64,000 nucleotides of DNA from Chloroflexota bacterium. GTDB lineage: Bacteria; Chloroflexota; UBA11872. The DNA lies in NCBI GenBank assembly GCA_022821645.1, contig JAJEDE010000027.1:62001-126000 (forward strand), given 5' to 3'. The notes below the pieces were generated by a model. That model ran no database searches. It was not told the DNA's origin and saw nothing but the letters and a program-made list of their open reading frames with translations. The position numbers and the translations under genes were made by a program. Below are positions 48,913 to 56,614 of the stretch, piece after piece (position 1 is the stretch's first letter; every line of letters starts with the position of its first letter).

Positions 48913-50195
48913 GAACTCGACAGTCTGGTGACGGAGCGGTAGCGACCGTCCGCGCCAATGACCGAGAGGAACACCGCATCGGAGCCCTGGTTGTCGGCAT
49001 CGTCGTAGTGAAGCCTGAACCCATCGATCTCCTCGGCGCTGCGCAAGCTCTTGAGAAAGCAGTCACGGCTCAGTTCGGGTCCGCACCGCTCAAGGCCCAG
49101 GATGGTCAGACGGCCGGCCAGATAGCCCTCGAAGGAAACAAAGCCCGGAACAGCGTCCGGATCGAACGCGGCCAGCGCGCGATGGTAGGCCTGAACCACC
49201 GGCAGCGACGTGTCCGTGGGAAAGGGCACCACCTGCGTGACGAAGACGCCGGCGCCCTCCGGCCCCAGCTCCTGGGCCAGGGCGTTGCTGCCGACAAAGG
49301 AAATGGTCATGAACACCGGAATGAACCCCAGGTGCCGTGACCACGCAACCAGGGCGGCCACCGGTTCGTAGGCGCCAACCATGATCACGGCTTCCGGCTG
49401 CCCCTCGCGCAGGTCCAGCAGCGCGGTCTTCACGGCCGTGGTGTTGCGCGGATACACGCCAACCGCGGCCAGGGTCATGCCGCGCCGCTCCAGGGCGGCC
49501 TGCACGCCGTTGTAGCCGGCCCGCCCGTAGGAATCGTCCTGGTACAGCAAGGCAATTCGACTGATCCCCAGGTCGTTGGTCAGGCGATCCACCATCTCCT
49601 CGGTCTCCTGGTTGTAGGAAGCCCGCAGATTGATCACGACGTCATGCAGATCCTCGCCGCGCAGAAACGCCGCGCCGGTAAACGGCGCCAGGTAGGGCGT
49701 ATTGGCCTCAACCGCCACGGGCACGGCGGAACGCGAGGTCGGCGTGCCCACGGCGCCGATCAGCGCAAACACGTTCTCCTGCTCGATCAACTGCTTGGTG
49801 TTGGCAATGGCGGCCTCGGGCTCATAAGCATCATCCAGCGTCGTCAGATCCAGCCGGCGCCCGTGCACGCCGCCCTTTTCGTTCGCCTCCTGAAATGCGG
49901 CCTGAATGCCCAGGCGCATGTTCAGGCCCAGCTCGCTGGCCGGACCGCTGAACGCGGCCGACTGGCCGAACAGGACGCGTTCATCAGACACACCGGCCGC
50001 TGGAGCGGAATCCGCGTCAATCACGGACGCAGTCGCGTCCACCTGGGCTGTCGGCGACGCCGGCGCGCTAACGGTCGTTACCGTCATGCCACCCACCGCC
50101 AGCATGGCCCAGACCACGATCGCGATGGCAGCAAGGCCCCCAATCCCTAGTGCTGCGAGCAGCCACGCCCTGGGCACGGGGGCCAACCGAGTCAT
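48909..50195 (-). CDS. LivK-type periplasmic substrate-binding protein
   Basis: FGQSAAFSGPASELGLNMRLGIQAAFQEANEKGGVHGRRLDLTTLDDAYEPEAAIANTKQLIEQENVFALIGAVGTPTS; N-terminal TM/signal. Confidence 0.88.
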   Translation of the reverse strand: MTRLAPVPRAWLLAALGIGGLAAIAIVVWAMLAVGGMTVTTVSAPASPTAQVDATASVIDADSAPAAGVSDERVLFGQSAAFSGPASELGLNMRLGIQAAFQEANEKGGVHGRRLDLTTLDDAYEPEAAIANTKQLIEQENVFALIGAVGTPTSRSAVPVAVEANTPYLAPFTGAAFLRGEDLHDVVINLRASYNQETEEMVDRLTNDLGISRIALLYQDDSYGRAGYNGVQAALERRGMTLAAVGVYPRNTTAVKTALLDLREGQPEAVIMVGAYEPVAALVAWSRHLGFIPVFMTISFVGSNALAQELGPEGAGVFVTQVVPFPTDTSLPVVQAYHRALAAFDPDAVPGFVSFEGYLAGRLTILGLERCGPELSRDCFLKSLRSAEEIDGFRLHYDDADNQGSDAVFLSVIGADGRYRSVTRLSSS

Positions 50196-50611
50196 TCCGC
50201 CCGATAGGCGACGAGCGTCAGGTGGTTGCGGCCTTCTTCCCGCCGATATGTGAGTTCGTCCATCAGCTTCCGCACCAGGAAGACCCCCAGCCCCCCGATC
50301 GGCCGTTCGTCCATCGGCGCGTTCACGTCCGGAACGGGCGCTTCGGTCAGGGGGTCGAACGGCTTACCGTCGTCCACCATCTCAATGGTCAACGCATCGT
50401 CGCTGGAGCTAAAGGTAAAGGAAATCTCGTGCAGCCCGCCGTCGTGACCATGATTGATGGTGTTGATGGCCAACTCTTCGAGCACCAGGTTCACCTTGCC
50501 AACCAGACCGGGCGACCAGTCGTCTTCCTCACCCAGATTCTCCACCACCTCGGTCAGTCGCGTCAGTTCCGCCAGCCTCGTCTCGATCACGACGGTGCGC
50601 GTGAGGCTCAT
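50192..50611 (-). CDS. RsbW-like anti-sigma/GHKL serine kinase
   Basis: VNLVLEELAINTINHGHDGG, MVDDGKPFDPLTEAPVP, RPIGGLGVFLVRKLMDELTY. Confidence 0.88.
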   Translation of the reverse strand: MSLTRTVVIETRLAELTRLTEVVENLGEEDDWSPGLVGKVNLVLEELAINTINHGHDGGLHEISFTFSSSDDALTIEMVDDGKPFDPLTEAPVPDVNAPMDERPIGGLGVFLVRKLMDELTYRREEGRNHLTLVAYRAE

Positions 50612-51780
50612 CCCCCACCCCCCGTACGGCGAAACGTCAGGCAGGTAATGTCGTCCGACGCCGGGGTGTCTCCCACAAAGTCACTCACCGCTTGAAAGAT
50701 CGCCTGGTTGGCCGCTCGCGCGTCATCGCCGGGGCCGTCCGCCATCGCCGTTTGCAGCCGCTCCAGGCCAAACTGTTCCTCGGTGCTGGTCATCGCTTCG
50801 CTCACGCCGTCGGTGTAGAGCACGATGGTCTCGCCCGGCTCCAGTGTGACGCTGTTCTGCCGATACTCCAGGTCGGGCAGCAGGCCCAGGGCAATGCCGC
50901 CGGTCAAGGGCAGGGATGACGACGTGCCGTCCGGCTTGACCAGCAAGGGCGGGTCATGCCCGCCGCTGGCATAGGTGAATTCACCGTTCGCCGGGTTGTA
51001 CTCCGCGTAGAGCACCGTCACAAACATCTCGGTCTCGTTGTCCTCGTACAGCAGGTCATTGACCTCACGCAGCACGTCGCCGGGACCGGCTGATCCAATC
51101 GCCGAGCCCTTGATCAGGGTTCGCGTCGACATCATGAACAGGGCGGCGGGCACGCCCTTGTCGGACACATCGGCAACGGTCATGCCGATGCGATCGTTCT
51201 CCAGCATCACGACGTCGAAGAAGTCACCGCCAACGCTGCGGGCCGGTTCCATGTTGGCGAAGAGTTGATAGTCGGGGCTCTCCGGAAAGTGGGTGGGGAG
51301 AATCGACTGCTGCATCTTGCTGGCGACGCTCAACTCGTTCTGCAGCGCCACCAGTTGGTCGCGCGACGCCAGCGCCTCTCGCCACTCCATCAGGTGTTGC
51401 AGCGTGCGGTCGATCGTCACCCGCAGGTCGCGGAAATCAATGGGCTTGGTCACGAAGTCAAAGGCCCCGCGGTTCATGGCCGTCCGGATGTTCTCCATGT
51501 CGCCATACGCGGAAACGATGATGGACTTGATGTTGGGGTCGACCTTGGGTATCTGCTGCAGCAGCGTCAGCCCGTCCATCTCCGGCATGTTGATGTCCGA
51601 CACCACCATGTCGATGTCGTCTTCCGCGTGCAGTCGATCAAGGGCCTGGACCCCGTTCCGCGCAAACACGAACGTGTATTCGCCTCGTCGGATACTGCGA
51701 CGCATCCGCTGCAGCATGAGCGGCTCAAGGTCCGGCTCATCGTCAACGACCAGGATTTTGTACGGAGGTTTGACTACCAC
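50608..51780 (-). CDS. Response regulator (REC) fused to PP2C/RsbU-like phosphatase
   Basis: ILVVDDEPDLEPLMLQR...VVSDINMPEMDGLTLL...; PARSVGGDFFDVVML, YASGGHDPPLL, LYTDGVSEAMT. Confidence 0.9.
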   Translation of the reverse strand: MVVKPPYKILVVDDEPDLEPLMLQRMRRSIRRGEYTFVFARNGVQALDRLHAEDDIDMVVSDINMPEMDGLTLLQQIPKVDPNIKSIIVSAYGDMENIRTAMNRGAFDFVTKPIDFRDLRVTIDRTLQHLMEWREALASRDQLVALQNELSVASKMQQSILPTHFPESPDYQLFANMEPARSVGGDFFDVVMLENDRIGMTVADVSDKGVPAALFMMSTRTLIKGSAIGSAGPGDVLREVNDLLYEDNETEMFVTVLYAEYNPANGEFTYASGGHDPPLLVKPDGTSSSLPLTGGIALGLLPDLEYRQNSVTLEPGETIVLYTDGVSEAMTSTEEQFGLERLQTAMADGPGDDARAANQAIFQAVSDFVGDTPASDDITCLTFRRTGGGG

Positions 51781-51846
51781 GATTTCACCCCCACGTTCCC
51801 TGTGCCATGGCCCGTGCGAATCCCCCCCGGATGAGGCAGGCGGAGT

Positions 51847-52743
51847 TCAACGTGCACATGCGGTCAGCGCCTCGGCCTGAGTGTCACGCACTGGAATGAT
51901 CTGATCGAAGCCACTCACATTGAAGACCTTGCGGACCGGCTCGGTCACCGCGCAAAGGCCCAACTCGGCCCCTTTTTGTCGAAGGGACTTGGACAGCCCC
52001 AGCACCACGCGAAGCCCGGCGCTGCTGATGTAGTCGAGCTTTCGGCAGTCGAGAATCATGGCCAGTTTGCAGGCCTTGCTCACCACGTTGATGGCGCGTT
52101 CGAATTCCCGCACGGTGTTGGCGTCCACGCGCCCTTCCAGCGCAACCACGACGGCTCCGTCCGGGGTTGCATTGAGCACCGAAAGCTTGATGCCACTCCT
52201 CGCCGGCGGCCTGTCCTCATCCGCGTCATCCGCGTACATGCCATCGTGCTCCATGTGGATCAGCACCGGGGCACTGGCCATCGCCCGTCGGTCGTTGGCA
52301 GTTTCCACCCGGCCATCGCCACTCGAGTCCGTCGCGCTGCGCAGGAGCGCCCGGTGCTCCAGGGCCCGCTCAATCGTGGCGCGCAAGTCCCGGAAGTCGA
52401 TGGGCTTGGTGATGAAGTCAAACGCCCCGCGGTTAATGGCCGATCGAATGTTGTCGATATCGCCGTAGGCCGTAACGATCACCGATCGCACCTCCGGATC
52501 CACATCCGGAATCTGCTGGAGCAGGGTCAGTCCGTCCATCTCTGGCATGTTGATATCCGAGAGAACCACGTCAAAGTCGTTCTCCCGTAACCGCGCCAGC
52601 GCTTCCACGCCGTTGCGGGCAAACACAAACTCAAACTGGCCCTTTCGGATGCTCCGGCGCATCCGCTGCCGCATCAGCACCTCAAGGTCAGCCTCGTCGT
52701 CGACAACCAGGATTTTGGATGGGGACCCCGCGTCCACGGTCAT
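51847..52743 (-). CDS. Response regulator (REC) fused to STAS anti-sigma antagonist domain
   Basis: ILVVDDEADLEVLMRQR...VVLSDINMPEMDGLTLLQQIP; C-terminal ILDCRKLDYISSAGLRVVLGLSKSLRQKGAELGLCAVTEPVRKVFNVSGFDQIIPV. Confidence 0.88.
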   Translation of the reverse strand: MTVDAGSPSKILVVDDEADLEVLMRQRMRRSIRKGQFEFVFARNGVEALARLRENDFDVVLSDINMPEMDGLTLLQQIPDVDPEVRSVIVTAYGDIDNIRSAINRGAFDFITKPIDFRDLRATIERALEHRALLRSATDSSGDGRVETANDRRAMASAPVLIHMEHDGMYADDADEDRPPARSGIKLSVLNATPDGAVVVALEGRVDANTVREFERAINVVSKACKLAMILDCRKLDYISSAGLRVVLGLSKSLRQKGAELGLCAVTEPVRKVFNVSGFDQIIPVRDTQAEALTACAR

Positions 52744-52804
52744 GCCTCCGGGTTCGCGAGGAAGTGGCCCGGATCGGGCGCCGCCGCGGTGGTATCGGTG
52801 ATTG

Positions 52805-53149
52805 CTAGCTTGAACATGCGGCCAAAGCCTCGGCCTGGGAGTCATGCACGGGAATGATCTGATCGAAGCCGCTCACCTCGAGAACCTTGCGCAGGGACTC
52901 CGGCACGGTGCAGACCGTGAGCGTGCCGCCTTTTCGCGCCTGGGCCTTGGTGAGTCCCAGCAGCACGCGCAGCGCCGCACTGCTGATGTACGTGAGATCC
53001 TCGAGGTCCAGGACTATCCCCCGCTTGCCGGCGTCCGCCACGGCATCCAGCACCCGCTCGAACCGCTGGGCGTTGGAACTATCGACTCGGCCCTCGATCG
53101 CGACGACCATCACCCCGTTCCCCGTAACGTTCACCACACTCAGCTTCAC
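52805..53149 (-). CDS. STAS-domain anti-sigma factor antagonist
   Basis: IVLDLEDLTYISSAALRVLLGLTKAQARKGGTLTVCTVPESLRKVLEVSGFDQIIPVHDSQAEALAA. Confidence 0.88.
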   Translation of the reverse strand: MKLSVVNVTGNGVMVVAIEGRVDSSNAQRFERVLDAVADAGKRGIVLDLEDLTYISSAALRVLLGLTKAQARKGGTLTVCTVPESLRKVLEVSGFDQIIPVHDSQAEALAACSS

Positions 53150-53263
53150 TTGGTCTCAGGCTTCCTGCTGACAGGCAACAGGACAGGCCGCGTTGCTGTC
53201 GGCGTGTACCCCGTTCGGCCTCTCGCGGATCGGCCCCGTCGCCGTCCGCCACGCACGCCGGGC

Positions 53264-53608
53264 TCAGCTCTTGCGGGCGGCGAGCGCTTCGGCCTGGGTG
53301 GCGTGAATGGGGATGATCTGGTCGAAGCCGCTAACGCTGAAGATCTCGCGGATCGGATCCGACAGCGAGCAGATGGTTAGCGTGGCGTCCTTGCGCTGCA
53401 GCGACTTCGCCGCCAGCAGGATCACCCGCAACCCCGCACTGCTGATGTACGTCAGCCGCTCCATGTCCAGAATCACTGCCTGGTCGCTGGCCTCGATCAC
53501 GGCCTCCAGGGCACTCTGGAAGTCGCGGGCGTTGGTACCGTCCACCCGGCCATCCGCGGTGACCACGATGGCTTCATCGTTCCACGCCCACTCGGTGCTA
53601 ACGCTCAT
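53264..53608 (-). CDS. STAS-domain anti-sigma factor antagonist
   Basis: VILDMERLTYISSAGLRVILLAAKSLQRKDATLTICSLSDPIREIFSVSGFDQIIPIHATQAEALAA. Confidence 0.88.
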   Translation of the reverse strand: MSVSTEWAWNDEAIVVTADGRVDGTNARDFQSALEAVIEASDQAVILDMERLTYISSAGLRVILLAAKSLQRKDATLTICSLSDPIREIFSVSGFDQIIPIHATQAEALAARKS

Positions 53609-54011
53609 GGGGTTCGTCTCCTTGCCTGCTCCAGCAGTCTCCTACGCGTGGGGCCGAGGTCATCTTCTGATGCGACCGCGCTTCGCGGGCCCGTGCCGCG
53701 CAGAGTTCGAGGCCACTACTGCCCACTGGCACATTGACGACCGTAACGCCCACAACATCATTGCCCGAGACGTGTATCTCAGTATTTGATATCGGCATCG
53801 TAGGCAGAACGGTTTGGCCTTGTGCGGACGGCAGCACCGCCAACATGCGAATAGGTTTGCGTAGCCTAGCAGAAACCTGTGTCCCCGGGGTGCACGGCAA
53901 CGACCGTGTCGCGTCGTCCTGACGACATCCTCAGGTGGTCGGCTTCCATTCAACGGTCGTGGCCCGGCGCGAAATATCATCTGGCATGGCAGCACCACTG
54001 CCGCCCGGCCG

Positions 54012-54740
54012 GTGCGCGACCGGCGACTGACCATTCGACGTGCTGAGGAGTTCACTGGCCCACCCTCATGGCTGGACAGTTCAACCCGCCTGACGCCGCG
54101 CCCCCTGGGTGACGGGATGGCGTCGACAGCCGCGGTAACTCGGTGCGCCAGACTGCTGGCTGACGGCGGGGTTGCCGCCATCCCAACGGACACCCTCTAT
54201 GGATTGGCCGCCAGTATCCGCGTCCCCTCGGCCGTGGCGCGCGTCCTTCGCATCAAGACTCGCGGCCCCGGCGGCGGTATCCCGATCCTTGTCGAGAGCG
54301 CGGCCCAGGCTGGCGAAATCGCCGACATGTCGCCCGACGCCCGTCGCCTCGCTCAAGCCTTCTGGCCAGGCGCCGTCACGCTGGTGCTGCCGGCCCGACC
54401 GGGCGTTGACCAGCGGCTGCTCGGCCCTGGCGAAACGGTCGGCGTCCGCGTTCCCGCTTCCGGCGTGGTGCGCGAACTGATACGCCTCGTCGGTTCCCCA
54501 CTGACGGGCACCAGCGCCAATCTGCACAACGAGCCGCCGCCCATGACCGCCCCGGCGGCCGCCGACGCGGTGGGAACCCTGGTGGACCTGGTGTTGGATG
54601 GCGGCCCGGGGGCCGGCGCGCCCTCAACCGTAATCGACCTGGCGCGGGATCCCCCGCTGATCCTGCGCGCCGGCGCCGTGGACGCGACGACCATTCAGGC
54701 CGTGGTCCCGGCTGTCCGCCCGCCCACGCCTCCCGACTGA
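54012..54740 (+). CDS. Sua5/YciO/YrdC-family threonylcarbamoyl-AMP synthase (start possibly 54117)
   Basis: RCARLLADGGVAAIPTDTLYGLAASI, FWPGAVTLVLPARPG, VGVRVPASGVVRELIRLVGSPLTGTSAN, STVIDLARDPPLILRAGAV. Confidence 0.88.
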   Translation: MRDRRLTIRRAEEFTGPPSWLDSSTRLTPRPLGDGMASTAAVTRCARLLADGGVAAIPTDTLYGLAASIRVPSAVARVLRIKTRGPGGGIPILVESAAQAGEIADMSPDARRLAQAFWPGAVTLVLPARPGVDQRLLGPGETVGVRVPASGVVRELIRLVGSPLTGTSANLHNEPPPMTAPAAADAVGTLVDLVLDGGPGAGAPSTVIDLARDPPLILRAGAVDATTIQAVVPAVRPPTPPD

Positions 54741-55123
54741 TGCGCGACAGGTCGGTCGAACTGGTCGGTGACTTCGACAGCGCTGAGGCGCGCTTCCTGC
54801 GCAGCCAGTTCGACGACTGCCGAATCGAACTGATCGCCCGCTCCCAACTCGACGAGCGCACCGCCCTGCTGCGCTGGCAGCCCGCTACGGATGTTCCTCC
54901 ACGCGCCGTCGAAACCACGTCGCCGCGCGTGACCGACAGCCGCCGTCGTCCACCCGTCGCCTGGTACGTCCTGGAACACGAACCCGACCTGCGCCTGACA
55001 CCCATCGCCACCAACGCCGACCTGCGTGAGCGATACCCGAGCCACTTCCCGTCCGATGCCGTCCCCGATCGGCCGGCGCCCAGCGGCTGCCTACCCTTCG
55101 GCCGATGGTTGTGGCCGTGGTAG
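54740..55123 (+). CDS. Hypothetical protein
   Basis: 127-aa ORF overlapping the Sua5 stop (TGATG); no family recognised. Confidence 0.45.
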   Translation: MRDRSVELVGDFDSAEARFLRSQFDDCRIELIARSQLDERTALLRWQPATDVPPRAVETTSPRVTDSRRRPPVAWYVLEHEPDLRLTPIATNADLRERYPSHFPSDAVPDRPAPSGCLPFGRWLWPW

Positions 55124-55124
55124 C

Positions 55125-55165
55125 AGCCGTCGCCCCGGCGTCGGCCTGAAGCCGGGGCGACGGCT
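55125..55165. terminator. 15-bp perfect GC hairpin between host genes and the virion-like operon
   Basis: AGCCGTCGCCCCGGC ... GCCGGGGCGACGGCT; no T tract. Confidence 0.55.
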
Positions 55166-55210
55166 CGAGACTCACGCGTGCGGCGTGGCTGCGCCAACCG
55201 CCGGGCTGGG

Positions 55211-55447
55211 CTAGGCCGCGAGCCGGCCCTTGATCTGGCCCAGCGAGTCCGCGATCGAGGCCTGGTAACGGGTCATCTCGGTGTGGTGCGCCGTCAGGCT
55301 GCGGTCAATGCTTGCCAGCAGCTGCAACGCGCGGGTTTCCGAGTCGGTGCCGCGCGCGCGGCTGCGCCACCGCACCATCTCGCTGCGTACCGCGCGCACG
55401 ATGTAGATGGTCACGGCCGTGATGATCCCAATGGTCTCGGGTTCCAT
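55211..55447 (-). CDS. Small membrane-anchored protein of the virion-like operon (holin-position)
   Basis: MEPETIGIITAVTIYIVRAVRSEMVRWRS...LLASIDRSLTAHHTEMTRYQASIADSLGQIKGRLAA; ATG preceded by GGAG. Confidence 0.55.
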   Translation of the reverse strand: MEPETIGIITAVTIYIVRAVRSEMVRWRSRARGTDSETRALQLLASIDRSLTAHHTEMTRYQASIADSLGQIKGRLAA

Positions 55448-55551
55448 GGAGGTCTGCTCCTTCGTATGACTGTTGGGGGAATTCGGCATCGCGCCGGCCC
55501 CTTCGGTATTCCGGCCGGGGTCGATCCAGCCGGGCTCGTCCACGCGTTGCA

Positions 55552-56604
55552 CTACACGGCTCCAATCGCCAGCCAATAGACCAGCCCCGGGCTGGCGTTG
55601 CTGAAGTTGCCGGCGTCACCGGTGGCGGCCTGCAGGGTGAAGCCGTCGACACGCAGGTTGGTGCAACGCGCCACCACCCGACGACCGCCAATATCCTCGC
55701 GGGGCGTGGCGAATGCCGCGTAGACCGTGCGAAACGGGTTCTCGAACGTCACGGTGTGATCGGACCAATTCTGCGAGGGCGCGCCCGCCACCGAGGCCAC
55801 GCCCACCTCGGCTCGCCACTGACCGCGATCCACGTGGTTGGCGGGCGTGCTGTCCTGGAAGTTCGACAGGCGCAGCGCCTTGTCCATTGGGTGTGGAGCA
55901 AAGGCCGACGCCAGCGTCCCCTCGGCGACCTGCATCCCGTCGAACCAGGCCGTGGTGTCCCCCTGCTTGAGCTTGCAGAGCGCCAGCAGGGTCGGCGCCG
56001 CCCGGTCCGCGGTGATGGTGACGGTCAGCCACTCCCACGCCGAACTGCCGGAGTGGTAGGTCGAAACAGCCGTGGTGACGCCGTCGCCCACTTCCAGCCG
56101 CGCTCGATTGGGGACCGTCGCATGCACCCAGCCGCCCAGGGTGAATGTCCGTCCGCGCAGGTAGGTCAGTCCGCCCAGGTCGTCGGCCAGGCGGCGGCGC
56201 AGATCGCAGTCGGCGCCCCGCCGCGTCAGCGAGGCCGCGTAGCGCCCGTGCTTGACGACCGAAGTCGCGCGCGCGACCTGGGCGCGAGCGCCCGACAGCC
56301 TCCAGCCGTCCGGCGCATCCGACCCGCCGCCGGACCACGACTCGAAGTCGCCATTAGGCAGCGCGTTGTGGAATTGCTCGGCATGGAAGGCGCCCGGCGC
56401 CAGCTTGGCGGTCGTTACCGCGCCCGCGGCTAGAGCGGACTCCGTCAGTTGGGGGCCGTCGCCCGCCCTGCCGGAGTGATCGTGCCCGGTCATGGCATGG
56501 AAGCCGGCGTCGATCAGATCGGCGTTGTTGTTGAACACGTTGATGTCGTATCGCTCGGCGCCCAACGGCTTGGTCAGCCGCAGGTTCGCCGTGGTAGTTG
56601 CCAT
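55552..56604 (-). CDS. Phage tail-fibre/receptor-binding-like protein
   Basis: N-term ANLRLTKPLGAERYDINVFNNNADLIDAGFHAMTGHDHSG...LTESALAAGAVTTAKLAPGAF is typical of phage tail appendage proteins; carbohydrate-binding-like middle. Confidence 0.65.
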   Translation of the reverse strand: MATTTANLRLTKPLGAERYDINVFNNNADLIDAGFHAMTGHDHSGRAGDGPQLTESALAAGAVTTAKLAPGAFHAEQFHNALPNGDFESWSGGGSDAPDGWRLSGARAQVARATSVVKHGRYAASLTRRGADCDLRRRLADDLGGLTYLRGRTFTLGGWVHATVPNRARLEVGDGVTTAVSTYHSGSSAWEWLTVTITADRAAPTLLALCKLKQGDTTAWFDGMQVAEGTLASAFAPHPMDKALRLSNFQDSTPANHVDRGQWRAEVGVASVAGAPSQNWSDHTVTFENPFRTVYAAFATPREDIGGRRVVARCTNLRVDGFTLQAATGDAGNFSNASPGLVYWLAIGAV

Positions 56605-56614
56605 GGAGGGCCTC

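Noticed and set aside
48909-50195. LivK-like protein as part of an amino-acid ABC importer
   Set aside because: No permease or ATPase genes nearby; start overlaps the kinase operon, so sensing is more likely.
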